From: CAXMNX01 sp964194845 | Lineage (GTDB): Bacteria > Pseudomonadota > Alphaproteobacteria > Rhodobacterales > Rhodobacteraceae | Direction of reading: 5' to 3' | Assembly: GCA_964194845.1 (NCBI GenBank) | Contig: CAXMNX010000035.1 | Location: forward strand, 1-64,000 | Length of the DNA stretch: 64,000 nt | Part shown: piece by piece, positions 7,816 to 16,874 of the stretch | Layout of the letters: each line of letters opens with the position of its first letter | Position numbering within the stretch: the first letter of the stretch is position 1 | Program-made: the position numbers and the translations under genes | The notes under the pieces: model-generated | The model's input: the letters and a program-made list of their open reading frames with translations, nothing else | The model's database searches: none | What the model was told of the DNA's origin: nothing

Positions 7816-9180
7816 TCAGCCGTCGTAAAGCTCGGACGTTGCACCAAGATAGCCATCCCATGCGAACCAATACGCGATGTGACCGGCAACCCGGGGCAGG
7901 CTTCGACCATCTGGCGCAATCAGGGCGTCTTCGGTAATTTGCTAGTGCGTTCCGTCCTTAGACGTCAGACCACCGACGTCACCAGTGAAGCTTAGCGCGC
8001 CCCTTTCGTAGGCGCGCGCGGTGCGGGTTGCTGCATTGCCGATCAGGACCAGTGGACGGTCGAGAAGCCCGTCATTGATGACCGGGTTCTTCGCGAACGC
8101 GCTGATCGGCCACGCCTTGGCACCGCCGAACTGCCGGACGCCGAAAACGTAGTCTTTTTGCCGATGAAGGGATTGGTCGACGTTGACCGGGAACATCAGG
8201 TCGTCGGACCCAAAATACGCGCGATAGACCACGCCTGAGCCATAGTCGCGCCGATGGCCGGTGTTGAGTGACAGAATACGCGTTTCCGGGTTGGCTGTGC
8301 GCCAGTTGGTCCAAGCGTCGATAACAACCGGGCGCTGAACCAGTTCGATACCGCAGTCGACAAGCTCGCCCGAAACCGGCCGCCCGGTGAACTGGTTCCA
8401 TAGCGAATGCGTGGCGCGGTCGAACATCAGCTTGTTGGAACGGTAAAGGAAACCCGATGAGCCGAAGACCAGCGGTTCGCTGCGCCCGGGCACTTTGGTC
8501 TCGAAAAGGATGCCCGAGCCACAAAGCGTGCAATATGCCAGCGCCACCGGCACGCCGCCGATGACCTCGTTGAACATTTCGTGCCACCCCATGATCCTGA
8601 GCGGATAGGCGCGCGTATCGCCGTTGATCGAGACGCCGAAGACAAGATCGTCGTCGCGCATGTAACCCGCGCCGTCGGCGGGGATAAGCTCGGGATTGTC
8701 GAGCGATGGGATACCATCCTTGCGCACGCCGCCCCAGGTTATTTCCTCAAGCCTGATCCGCATGGCCTCGCGGCGAATGTGCTTGGCGCGCAGGAAAACG
8801 TCGAAGTTTGGATCGATCCCGAGGAAAAGCTCGCGCTTGAAGTCGGCGTAGGAGGGGTGCGGCACAATCTTGGGGTGGCGTTCCTGCCAGAGCATCCAGT
8901 CGAACCACGTTCGCGCGCCTGCCTCACCGGTGATCGCGGCCAGAACATCGGTAATGGTGTACCGCGGCCTTTGAGTAAAACGCAGGGCTGTAATCAATCC
9001 AGCCGCCATGTCGGGGTCGCCGCGCCTTTGGATCGTCTCCAGTGCAGTGTCAAATTCTGCTGGAGTGCCGAATACGACGTCGCGTTGGAGCTGGTAGAAG
9101 TCCGGTGCCTGAGCCGTTACCGCATTTGGCAGCACCGCGGCCGCGACAAGCAGGGCATTGGCGTGTCGGCGCGTAATCAT
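7816..9180 (-). pseudogene. DUF3179 protein cut near its end by an in-frame TAG
   Basis: From ATG 9180 (GGAG upstream) the product begins with a twin-arginine-like leader (ITRRHANALLVAAAVLP...A). The DUF3179 core contains YPLRIMGWHEMFNEVIGG, YCTLCGSGILFE, GSSGFLYRSNKLMFDR and LSLNTGHRRDYG. The frame stops at TAG (plus-strand cta, 7942-7944) after SKDGTH, but reopens with family-like sequence (QITEDALIAPDGRSLPRVAG, HIAYWFAWDGYLGATSELYDG) to TGA at 7816-7818. A single TGG to TAG change at Trp explains it. The truncated protein lacks only about 41 residues, so some activity may remain. The function of DUF3179 is unknown. Confidence 0.8.
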
Positions 9181-9322
9181 GGGTCGGCTCCGCATTGTTC
9201 GCGTGCAGAGTGGCCGAAAGCCTGATCACAAACACCCAACAATTTGGCGAGCGGATGGGCAGTTCAGGGCGCGGCGATAGCAGCTTGGACGTCGATAGCG
9301 CGCACGAAGCGGGCAACAAGCC

Positions 9323-10498
9323 CTACTGCAAATCGGCAAACGCCGCCTCGATCCGCGCGATTGCTTTCATCAATGTCGGCCTTGGCAGCGCCACGTTGAA
9401 CCGCAGATGCCCGGATCCACCCGACCCGAACTGGGTGCCGGGGCTGGGGGCGACCTTGGCATCTGTCACCAGCCGCTTCAGTAGGTTAGCGTCGCTTAGG
9501 CCGGTGCCAGTGAAATCGACCCAGGTCAGATAAGTGGACTGCATTTCCATGACCGAGACCCCGGGCAGGGCGTTCATCCGGTCGGCGAACAGACGGAAGA
9601 TTTCGGCCAGATACGCCTGCAACGCGTCGACCCAACCGTCGCAATCGGTGAACGCAGCTTTGATCATCACCATGCCGAACCGGCTCGGACTAGATTCGCG
9701 ATCCACCATGACGGCATCCATTTTCCGGCGGATTTCGTCATTCGGAATTATTGCAATGCCGGTTTCTCCGCCTGCGATATTGAACCCCTTGGATGCAGCC
9801 GTCAGAACGACCAGCCGATCGATGCAAGCGGGTGCTGCAACCGCCGTCGGCAGGAACTTGGCCCCCGGGAACGTCAGGTCCATGTGGATCTCGTCGGAAA
9901 TCAGGATCAGGTCGTGGGTCGCGCAAAAAGCGACCCCTTCGCGGATTTCGTCGGCCGACCAAAGCCGCCCGCCGGGATTTTGCGGCGAGCAGAAGGTCAG
10001 GATTTTTTCGTGGCCGCGCAAAGAGGCCGCCAGACCCTCCAAATCCATGACGAAGCGGCCGTTTTCCACACGAAGCGGGCTTTCGACGACCTCGCGCCCC
10101 ATCGCTTTGGCCTGGCGGTAAAACGCGTGATAAGCTGGCGAAAAGACGATCACGCCGTCGCCGGGGTCCGAAAACGCCGCCAATACATCGCCGAAGCCGT
10201 TGACGACGCCGTGGGTATAGCGGACCCACGACGGATCGACATCCCAGCCGTGGCGGCGTTGGTACCAGCTTGCGACCGCGTCATTCATCGGTGCCGGATT
10301 GGCGAAATAGCCGAAGTATCCGCGATCAACCTCGGCCTGCATCGCGGCGCGAATGGCGGGTGCAGCGGCGAAATCCATATCTGCGACCCACATCGGGATG
10401 ACGTCGGGATCGCTGGTGCCAAAGACCCGCTCAATGTTGTCGTATTTGGAGGCGTGGGCGCCCCTGATCGGTAGTGGCGTGTCGAAATCAAATGTCAT
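9323..10498 (-). CDS. patB: PatB/MalY-type PLP-dependent C-S beta-lyase
   Basis: A 391-residue fold-type I aminotransferase-like enzyme, probably cystathionine or cysteine-S-conjugate beta-lyase (sulfur amino acids to thiol, pyruvate and ammonia). Family marks: IPMWVADMDFA near the start, YTHGVVNGFGDVLAAFSDPGDG, SPQNPGGRLW, SDEIHMDL (cofactor Asp) and the PLP lysine in TAASKGFNIAG. Length is normal. The name follows MalY/PatB similarity; a broader aminotransferase role cannot be excluded. It is divergent from def. Confidence 0.85.
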   Translation of the reverse strand: MTFDFDTPLPIRGAHASKYDNIERVFGTSDPDVIPMWVADMDFAAAPAIRAAMQAEVDRGYFGYFANPAPMNDAVASWYQRRHGWDVDPSWVRYTHGVVNGFGDVLAAFSDPGDGVIVFSPAYHAFYRQAKAMGREVVESPLRVENGRFVMDLEGLAASLRGHEKILTFCSPQNPGGRLWSADEIREGVAFCATHDLILISDEIHMDLTFPGAKFLPTAVAAPACIDRLVVLTAASKGFNIAGGETGIAIIPNDEIRRKMDAVMVDRESSPSRFGMVMIKAAFTDCDGWVDALQAYLAEIFRLFADRMNALPGVSVMEMQSTYLTWVDFTGTGLSDANLLKRLVTDAKVAPSPGTQFGSGGSGHLRFNVALPRPTLMKAIARIEAAFADLQ

Positions 10499-10602
10499 CG
10501 CATTGCCCCGGTCGCGTTCGGCAGGAACCTAGCCTTATTCCACCGGTCTGCAAGGCCCCCGGGCGGCTTGCCCGCGCCGACCGCTTGTCTTAGATGGGCG
10601 TC

Positions 10603-11124
10603 ATGGCAATCCGATCCATCCTGATCCACCCGGACCCGCGACTGAAAGCGATGGCCGACCCGATCACCAAGATCACCGACGAGACGCACCGTCTCGCTGC
10701 GGATATGCTTGAGACGATGTATGTGGCACCGGGTATCGGGCTGGCTGCACCGCAGGTCGGTGTGGCAAGGCGGTTGCTGGTGATGGATTGCATCAAGGAA
10801 GAAGGCGCCGCGCCGCAGCCGATGGTTCTGATCAATCCGGCGGTTACGTGGTCGTCGGAGGAGCTGGACACCTACGAGGAAGGGTGCCTTTCGATCCCTG
10901 AGCAATATGCCGATGTGGAGCGACCGGCCGAGGTTGATGTGACCTGGACAGCGCTTGACGGGGCTGAGATGAGTGCGAGGTTCGATGGGATCTGGGCAAC
11001 ATGCGTTCAGCACGAGATCGACCACCTGAACGGCAAGCTTTTCATTGATTATCTAAAGCCGCTCAAGCGCCAGATGATCACCCGCAAGATGGTCAAGCTG
11101 AAGCGCGAACAGGCGCGAGCCTGA
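10603..11124 (+). CDS. def: Peptide deformylase
   Basis: Removes the formyl group from nascent N-terminal Met. All three metal-site motifs are present: GIGLAAPQVG, EGCLSIP and QHEIDHLNG, giving one Cys and two His ligands plus the catalytic Glu. 173 residues from ATG 10603; an ATG at 10594 adds three residues and cannot be excluded. fmt follows after 18 bases, the usual pairing of the formylation and deformylation enzymes. Confidence 0.95.
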   Translation: MAIRSILIHPDPRLKAMADPITKITDETHRLAADMLETMYVAPGIGLAAPQVGVARRLLVMDCIKEEGAAPQPMVLINPAVTWSSEELDTYEEGCLSIPEQYADVERPAEVDVTWTALDGAEMSARFDGIWATCVQHEIDHLNGKLFIDYLKPLKRQMITRKMVKLKREQARA

Positions 11125-11142
11125 CATCGGGATGGTGGTTCA

Positions 11143-12042
11143 ATGAAGATTGTTTTCATGGGCACGCCGGCGTTTTCGGTTCCGGCGCTGGACGCGCTTG
11201 CGGCGGCCGGGCACGAGATTGTTGCGGTCTATACCCAGCCACCCCGGCCCGCCGGGCGCGGTAAGAAAGACCGCCCTTCGCCGGTGCAATTGCGCGGCGT
11301 GGAGCTTGGTATTCCGGTGCGCCACCCGGTTTCCTTGCGAGACACAGATGAACACGGCGCATTCGCGGATCTGAGCGCCGATGTGGCTGTGGTTGTGGCT
11401 TATGGGTTGATCCTGCCCGCCCCGGTTCTGGCCGCGCCGCGATTAGCGTGCCTCAATATCCACGCCTCGCTTTTGCCACGGTGGCGCGGGGCGGCACCCA
11501 TTCAACGCGCGATCATGGCGGGCGATGACAAGACAGGGGTTTCGATCATGCGGATGGAGCTTGGGCTCGATACCGGGCCGGTGCTTTTGTCGCGGTCGAT
11601 ACCTATCGGACCCACCGACACCAGCGGCGATGTGCATGATCGTTTGTCCCAAGCGGGGGCGGCGCTTATTGTCGAAGCGCTTTTGGACCCCGACGCATTG
11701 AAAGCAACGCCGCAATCCGAAGACGCGGTGACCTATGCGGTGAAAATCTCGAAAACCGAGGCGGGTATCGACTGGACCCGGCCCGCGGTGGAGATCGACC
11801 GGCAAATTCGCGGGCTTTCGCCATTTCCCGGCGCCTGGGCGCAGGTCAGCGGCGAGCGCATCAAACTGCTACGGTCGGAACTTGGGGATGGTCAGGGTGA
11901 CCCGGGCGCGCATCTGGGTGGCTTTCGGGTCGCCTGTGGCGAAGGTGCGGTGCAGGTGCTTGAGGCGCAGCGCGAGGGCAAGCGCCCGATGGAGGCCAGG
12001 GAATTGCTGCGCGGTCTCAATCTGCCAATACAATTGAACTGA
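11143..12042 (+). CDS. fmt: Methionyl-tRNA formyltransferase
   Basis: Transfers formyl from 10-formyl-THF to initiator Met-tRNA. The 299-residue protein shows FMGTPAFSVPALDAL at the N-terminus, the active-site region ASLLPRWRGAAPIQRAI with IMRMELGLDTGPVL, and the C-terminal OB-like domain (RQIRGLSPFPGAWAQV). Co-directional with def and probably in the same operon. Confidence 0.96.
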   Translation: MKIVFMGTPAFSVPALDALAAAGHEIVAVYTQPPRPAGRGKKDRPSPVQLRGVELGIPVRHPVSLRDTDEHGAFADLSADVAVVVAYGLILPAPVLAAPRLACLNIHASLLPRWRGAAPIQRAIMAGDDKTGVSIMRMELGLDTGPVLLSRSIPIGPTDTSGDVHDRLSQAGAALIVEALLDPDALKATPQSEDAVTYAVKISKTEAGIDWTRPAVEIDRQIRGLSPFPGAWAQVSGERIKLLRSELGDGQGDPGAHLGGFRVACGEGAVQVLEAQREGKRPMEARELLRGLNLPIQLN

Positions 12043-12109
12043 GCCCTTTCCGTTTCATCTTTTGACAAATACGCTCAAGGCGCGTCGAAACCAAAAAGGA
12101 GCTGAGCCG

Positions 12110-12367
12110 ATGTATATCTCGTTCTGGGGCTCACTGGTGATCGGTGGGATCGTCGCCTATCTATCGGAAAGATGGCAGCTGACGCATCACGGCGTTCTTC
12201 AGGCGATAATTATCGCGCTGGGCGGGGTGATCCTGCTTTTCATGGCTCGCGTGATGTTCGGAATGTCGTTTGGCAGCCCCGGCGTCAATGCGATCATCGG
12301 TGCCGCTGGCGCGCTGATCCTGATCCCGTCCGAGGCCATCGCCCGAAAACGGCGCGATCGGCAATAG
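12110..12367 (+). CDS. GlsB/YeaQ/YmgE-family small membrane protein
   Basis: An 85-residue protein with three hydrophobic segments and Gly-rich stretches (SLVIGGIVAYL, IIALGGVILLFM, AIIGAAGALILI), typical of the transglycosylase-associated (GlsB/YeaQ) family linked to envelope stress. I chose ATG 12110, with aaggag 9 bases upstream. It ends 11 bases from the convergent rnhA gene. Confidence 0.8.
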   Translation: MYISFWGSLVIGGIVAYLSERWQLTHHGVLQAIIIALGGVILLFMARVMFGMSFGSPGVNAIIGAAGALILIPSEAIARKRRDRQ

Positions 12368-12378
12368 ATTCACGCGTC

Positions 12379-12834
12379 TTATTTCGGTTTGAATGGGTCC
12401 ATGCCTGCCCGCGCCAACTCGTCCGCGCGTTCGTTCTCGGGATGCCCGGCGTGACCTTTGACCCATTCCCAGTTCACATCATGGCGCGCCTGCGCCTCGT
12501 CCAGCCGCTGCCAGAGGTCTTCGTTCTTCACCGGCTTCTTGGCGGATGTTTTCCAACCGTTTTTCTTCCAGGCGTGGACCCAGGTCGTGACACCGTTTTT
12601 GACATAGGCTGAATCGGTTACAACCGTAATTGTCGACGGGCGCTCCAGCGCATCCAGCGCTGCTATGGCGGCAAGCAGTTCCATCCGGTTGTTGGTCGTC
12701 GCGGCCTCGCCGCCGCTCAGACCGCGTTCTTTCAGCACCGCGTCGCCATCACGCGCCTGCAAAAGCACGCCCCAGCCGCCCGGGCCGGGATTGCCCGAGC
12801 AGGCCCCGTCGGTGAATGCGAACAGTTCGGTCAT
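12379..12834 (-). CDS. rnhA: Ribonuclease HI
   Basis: Degrades the RNA strand of RNA-DNA hybrids. The 151-residue protein has the DEDD active site: FTDGACSGNPGPGG (Asp), NNRMELLAAI (Glu), VVTDSAYVKNG (Asp) and the last Asp in ERADELARAG after VKGHAGHPEN. It is the last gene of a minus-strand operon (ispH, methyltransferase, GST, rnhA); the GST stop overlaps its ATG by four bases. Confidence 0.96.
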   Translation of the reverse strand: MTELFAFTDGACSGNPGPGGWGVLLQARDGDAVLKERGLSGGEAATTNNRMELLAAIAALDALERPSTITVVTDSAYVKNGVTTWVHAWKKNGWKTSAKKPVKNEDLWQRLDEAQARHDVNWEWVKGHAGHPENERADELARAGMDPFKPK

Positions 12835-13451
12835 GCCGGGATGTCGTCCAGTTCAACGTAACCCGGTAGCGCGGACATGAGGGCAATCCAGGCGTTCACT
12901 GCTGGAAACTGCGCCATATCGAAACCGCCGCGGCTGTCGGCGGTGTGGCTGTAAGCATAGAGCGATACGTCGGCGACCGTCGGCGTGCTGCCGACAAGCC
13001 AATCGCGGGAAGTCAGATGGTTATCCATGATCTTCAGGATCGCGTGGCCGTCTGAAAGCAACCCGGCCATTCGCTCGGGCGTCGCGAGGTGCGCGCGGCT
13101 GGCGTATTGGCGAAGCGCGGCGCGGACCGCGATCACCGGTTCGTGGCGGTTTTGTTCAAAAAACATCCAAGCCAGGGCGCGGGCGCGATCCAGTTTGTCC
13201 GAGGGCATCCAGCTTGTGCCATCGGCCAGGTAGCAGAGAATTGCGTTGGACTCGGGCAATTGCGTGCCGTCGTCCAATTTAAGAACCGGCAATTTGCCCA
13301 ATGGCATCATACCGTCGACATGCGCCAGCCTTAGCGTCTCGGTATCGGCCTCAAGCCCGACGTGTGTATAGTCGCGGCCCATGAGCGAGAGCAGGAGACG
13401 CGCCTTGTAGCTGTTTCCCGAACTGGGCATGGAAAATAGCGTGAGCGTCAT
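12831..13451 (-). CDS. Glutathione S-transferase family protein
   Basis: 206 residues from ATG 13451, which overlaps the methyltransferase stop (ATGA). The N-domain has a Ser-containing start (LFSMPSSGNSYKARLLLSLM), the cis-Pro region GKLPVLKLDDG and PESNAILCYLADG; the helical C-domain has WLVGSTPTVADVSLYAY. The Ser near residue 9 fits a glutathione-activating position. Substrate unknown. Tight coupling on both sides suggests a housekeeping role. Confidence 0.85.
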   Translation of the reverse strand: MTLTLFSMPSSGNSYKARLLLSLMGRDYTHVGLEADTETLRLAHVDGMMPLGKLPVLKLDDGTQLPESNAILCYLADGTSWMPSDKLDRARALAWMFFEQNRHEPVIAVRAALRQYASRAHLATPERMAGLLSDGHAILKIMDNHLTSRDWLVGSTPTVADVSLYAYSHTADSRGGFDMAQFPAVNAWIALMSALPGYVELDDIPA

Positions 13452-14050
13452 GATGTCTTCCGGGTCAGAAGCACGATCCACGGCGCGACGGTGCCGTCAA
13501 GGCCCGCTTCAGCGCCGATATCGCGGCTGAGCACGGTAAATCCGGCATCCTCCAGCAATCCGGTGATCTCGGCATCCGTGTAATAGGCGTAGAAGCGGCC
13601 AAGTGCGTCGCGGCCTTCGCCTTCCCCTGATTTCGTGCCGATGTGGAATATCCCATTGGCCCTGAGTGCGCGTGCAATGCGCGTCAGATGCGCCGGCATT
13701 TCGGCTTTTGGCGCGTGCAACAGCGAGAAATTGGCGAAAATGCCGTCGTAGACGTCTTCGACGTCCAGCGTTTCAAACCCGGCTATCTTGACGTCCACAC
13801 CGAATGTGTCGCGTGCGATCTTCGCAAGTTCGGGCGAGGCGTCCAATCCTTCTGTTTTTAGTCCGGCGTCGATCATCTGGGCTGTCGAGCGACCGTGGCC
13901 GCATCCAAGGTCCAGCACCTTACCGCCTTCGGGCAGCGCGTCGATGAACGCCTGCAAGCGGCGGTCGGTCGTATCGTGCGCGGCCATTTTGGCGTAGTCG
14001 TCAGCGCGAGCGCCATAGACCCTAAGCGTTTCGCGGTCCGCCATTGTCAC
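13448..14050 (-). CDS. Class I SAM-dependent methyltransferase
   Basis: A 200-residue Rossmann-fold methyltransferase. Motif I is VLDLGCGHGRSTAQMIDAG, the acidic residue after strand 2 is in TEGLDASPELAKIA, and the motif IV region is DGIFANFSLLHAP. The substrate is not evident. It overlaps ispH and the GST by four bases each, so all are on one message. Confidence 0.82.
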   Translation of the reverse strand: MTMADRETLRVYGARADDYAKMAAHDTTDRRLQAFIDALPEGGKVLDLGCGHGRSTAQMIDAGLKTEGLDASPELAKIARDTFGVDVKIAGFETLDVEDVYDGIFANFSLLHAPKAEMPAHLTRIARALRANGIFHIGTKSGEGEGRDALGRFYAYYTDAEITGLLEDAGFTVLSRDIGAEAGLDGTVAPWIVLLTRKTS

Positions 14051-14997
14051 GCCCTTTCCCGCAGAACGCGCGGAACTTTGAACTCCACGCGCTCAACCGC
14101 TGTTTCGATAATTTTCACGGTGACCTCGAACTTGTCCCGGAATGCGCCGATGACTTCATCTATCAGAACCTCGGGCGCGCTTGCCCCGGCGGTCAGGCCA
14201 ACGGCGCGCGCGCCGTCCAGCGCCCGCCAGTCGATGTCGGTGGCGCGTTGAACCAGTTGCGCATATCCGCATCCCGCGGCGCGGCCAACCTCGACCAGAC
14301 GTCTGGAGTTTGAGGAGTTTGGCGCGCCGATGACCAAAAGCGCGTCGATATCGCGGGCCACCGCTTTAACAGCTTCCTGGCGGTTGGTCGTGGCATAGCA
14401 GATGTCTTCTTTATGTGGGCCGACGATGTTGGGAAATCTTGATTTCAAGGCCGCGACAATTTCGGCGGTGTCATCGACGCTTAACGTTGTTTGCGTGATG
14501 AACGCGAGTTTATTGGCGTCACGGGGACTTATCGACGCCACGTCCTGAACCGTTTCCACCAATATGACATCGCCATCCGGCAGTTGCCCCATCGTGCCCA
14601 TCGTTTCGGGGTGACCGGCGTGGCCGATCATGACCATTTGCAGACCGTTTGCGTGGTGCCTTTCGGCCTCAATGTGAACCTTGCTGACCAGCGGGCAAGT
14701 TGCGTCCACGAACAGCATTTCGCGGCGCGCCGCCTCGGTTGGCACGGATTTCGGAACCCCGTGGGCCGAGAAAATGACCGGTCGGTCGTCGGGGCATTCA
14801 TCCAGTTCCTCGACAAAAACCGCACCTTGTTCGCGCAGATTGTCGACGACGTATTTGTTATGGACGATCTCGTGCCGGACGTAGACCGGCGCGCCCCATT
14901 TCGCGAGGGCCATTTCGACGATTTTGATCGCCCGGTCGACGCCGGCGCAAAAGCCGCGCGGGGCGGCGAGATAAATCGTCAGAGAAGGTTTTTGCAT
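14047..14997 (-). CDS. ispH: HMB-PP reductase (last step of MEP isoprenoid synthesis)
   Basis: Converts HMBPP to IPP and DMAPP with a [4Fe-4S] cluster. The three cluster cysteines are in PRGFCAGVDRAI, DATCPLVSKVH and the ICYATTNRQEAV region; NSSNSRRLVEV and the His residues of EIVHNKYVV and SAHGVP are also present. I chose ATG 14997 (MQKPSLTIYLAAPRG), giving 316 residues, over an upstream in-frame start that adds an implausible leader. dxs and ispA are elsewhere in the window (28-31 kb). Confidence 0.95.
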   Translation of the reverse strand: MQKPSLTIYLAAPRGFCAGVDRAIKIVEMALAKWGAPVYVRHEIVHNKYVVDNLREQGAVFVEELDECPDDRPVIFSAHGVPKSVPTEAARREMLFVDATCPLVSKVHIEAERHHANGLQMVMIGHAGHPETMGTMGQLPDGDVILVETVQDVASISPRDANKLAFITQTTLSVDDTAEIVAALKSRFPNIVGPHKEDICYATTNRQEAVKAVARDIDALLVIGAPNSSNSRRLVEVGRAAGCGYAQLVQRATDIDWRALDGARAVGLTAGASAPEVLIDEVIGAFRDKFEVTVKIIETAVERVEFKVPRVLRERA

Positions 14998-15111
14998 GTG
15001 CGGGTCTCCGACGACACAGGTATTCTTTGCGCCGCGGCACGTCCAGACCCGCCTTGACCTTCCAGCATGAGAATCCGTTATGCGCTGCATCAGCAATTTG
15101 GAGGTGATTCG

Positions 15112-15579
15112 ATGAGATATGCGATTGTGTTGGCGGTTGTGCTGTTGGTGGCGTCTGGCGCTATCTTTATGCGTTCAGCAGGCGCGAACGAAAGCTCGTT
15201 CGCCTATCGCGACCCGGAAACCGTCGCGCTGGGCCTGTCGATTTACGCGGAAAACTGTGCTGCGTGTCACGGTAGCGAGCTTGAGGGCGAAGCAAATTGG
15301 CGCGAGCCGGATGCGGCGGGATACCTGTCCGCGCCGCCGCACAATGCTGACGGCCACACCTGGCACCATCCTAACGCGCAGCTGTTCGAAATTACAAAGT
15401 TCGGCACCGAGGCCGTTGTGGGCGGTAGCTACAAATCAAACATGGAGGCGTTTGATGTTCTTTTCTCTGATGACGAGATTGTCGCAGTTCTGGCCTACAT
15501 AAAAAGCACATGGCCGCAGCAGATCATTGACCGCCACGACCAGATGAATGCAGCTTACGACCAGGCGAATGAACCGTAA
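15112..15579 (+). CDS. Small c-type cytochrome, exported
   Basis: 155 residues from ATG 15112, which has a strong ggaggtga site. An N-terminal signal or anchor segment (YAIVLAVVLLVASGAIFM) precedes one haem-binding CAACH near residue 51 and a candidate axial Met in SNMEAF. This is the class I single-haem pattern, probably periplasmic or membrane-anchored. It is divergent from ispH. Its stop directly abuts the stop of the convergent NYN gene with no gap. Partner unknown. Confidence 0.85.
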   Translation: MRYAIVLAVVLLVASGAIFMRSAGANESSFAYRDPETVALGLSIYAENCAACHGSELEGEANWREPDAAGYLSAPPHNADGHTWHHPNAQLFEITKFGTEAVVGGSYKSNMEAFDVLFSDDEIVAVLAYIKSTWPQQIIDRHDQMNAAYDQANEP

Positions 15580-16131
15580 CTATTCATCATCCTCGCGGGG
15601 TTCGCGCGGCGGGCGCCCGACAACGTCCTTAAGCTCTTCCAGTTCGATAAAATTGTCCGCCTGGCGACGCAGTTCGTCCGCGATCATCGGTGGCTGGCTT
15701 CGGATTGTCGATACGACCGAAACCCTGACGCCCTTGCGTTGCAGGCTTTCGACCAGCGGTCGGAAGTCGCCATCGCCCGAGAACAGCACCATATGGTCAA
15801 CATGAGGCGCAAGTTCCAAGGCATCGACCGCAAGTTCGATATCCATGTTGCCCTTAATCTTGCGTCTGCCCTGACTATCGATGAATTCCTTGGCCGGTTT
15901 GGTGACCATGGAAAAACCGTTGTAGTGAAGCCAGTCGACCAGTGGCCGGATCGGCGAATATTCGTCATTTTCCAGTAAAGCGGTGTAGTAGAATGCGCGC
16001 AGCATCTTACCGCGGCGCATGAATTCCTGGCGCAAGAGCTTGTAATCAATATCAAACCCAAGGGCCTTGGCGGCGGCGTACAAGTTTGCACCGTCAATGA
16101 ACAGCGCAAGCCGTTCGTCCCTATAGAACAT
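15580..16131 (-). CDS. NYN-domain (LabA/DUF88-like) putative RNase
   Basis: A 183-residue PIN-like NYN protein. Acidic residues expected at the metal site are in LFIDGANLY, GNMDIELAVDAL and LFSGDGDFRPLV, and the RKGVRVSVVS strand is present; the tail is acidic and proline-rich. I chose ATG 16131, with ggaagga upstream. NYN proteins of this type are predicted nucleases whose RNA targets are unknown in most bacteria. The upstream region holds two palindromes shared with the divergent rpoZ gene. Confidence 0.82.
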   Translation of the reverse strand: MFYRDERLALFIDGANLYAAAKALGFDIDYKLLRQEFMRRGKMLRAFYYTALLENDEYSPIRPLVDWLHYNGFSMVTKPAKEFIDSQGRRKIKGNMDIELAVDALELAPHVDHMVLFSGDGDFRPLVESLQRKGVRVSVVSTIRSQPPMIADELRRQADNFIELEELKDVVGRPPREPREDDE

Positions 16132-16487
16132 CAACTGTCCTTCCAAAATTTTGAGCGCTGAGCCGGTTCCGTGAGCGTGAGTGAGTGGTAATAAGCCCAG
16201 CCGCTAGCGAGGAATAGTTATGAAAATACATGCAAACGCAACTATCTAATTGATCAATTATTACGTTGCCCAGGGGTCAACTTTTCAAAAGTGACCGATG
16301 AGGCACAGACGTGAACATGCGAGTGCCGGCGAACATCAGGATACCATGATTGGGGTCACGGCCAAAATCATGGGGGAATATCGTTAAAATTTTCCCATGT
16401 GGCGGTCGTTAAAGCGCAGTTTCGGCTTGTCTTTCGCCAACTGAGGCCATAGTTAAGCGCGCTGATCCCTTTCTGACGGAGACCACG
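16132..16487. promoter_or_regulatory. Divergent region between the NYN gene and rpoZ with two palindromes
   Basis: 356 bases with no gene. TAATTGATCAATTA at 16247-16260 is a perfect 14-base palindrome in an AT-rich patch. A second symmetric site at 16276-16295 has arms GTCA(A)CTTTT and AAAAGTGAC around a single C, with one unpaired A. Both look like protein-binding sites; the loop of the second is too short for an RNA hairpin. I could not place a confident rpoZ promoter. Confidence 0.45.
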
Positions 16488-16841
16488 ATGGCCCGCGTGA
16501 CGGTTGAAGACTGTGTTGACAAGGTTCCGAACCGCTTCGAACTTGTGATGCTTGCGTCGCATCGTGCCCGCGAAATTACGCAGGGCTCGCCGTTGTCGGT
16601 GGATCGGGATAACGACAAAAACCCGGTTGTTAGCCTGCGCGAGATCGCAGACGAAACACAGGCCGCTGATGATCTTCGCGAACGCATGATCGAGTCGCAC
16701 CAGACGCAGATCGAAGTGGACGAGCCCGAAGAGGACGCGATGGCGCTTCTTATGGGCGCCGAGGCCGACAAACCGGTTGAAGACGACTTGAGCGAAGAGA
16801 AACTGCTCCGCGCCCTGATGGAAGCCCAGCGGCAGCCGTAG
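16488..16841 (+). CDS. rpoZ: RNA polymerase omega subunit
   Basis: A 117-residue omega subunit with the conserved start ARVTVEDCVDKVPNRFELVMLASHRAREI and SLREIAD. The tail is acidic and longer than in E. coli, as is common in this group. rsh follows after 33 bases, the widespread rpoZ-spoT linkage. Confidence 0.95.
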   Translation: MARVTVEDCVDKVPNRFELVMLASHRAREITQGSPLSVDRDNDKNPVVSLREIADETQAADDLRERMIESHQTQIEVDEPEEDAMALLMGAEADKPVEDDLSEEKLLRALMEAQRQP

Positions 16842-16874
16842 GGACCATATGGCGCGGTCCCTTGGGATGGGCCG

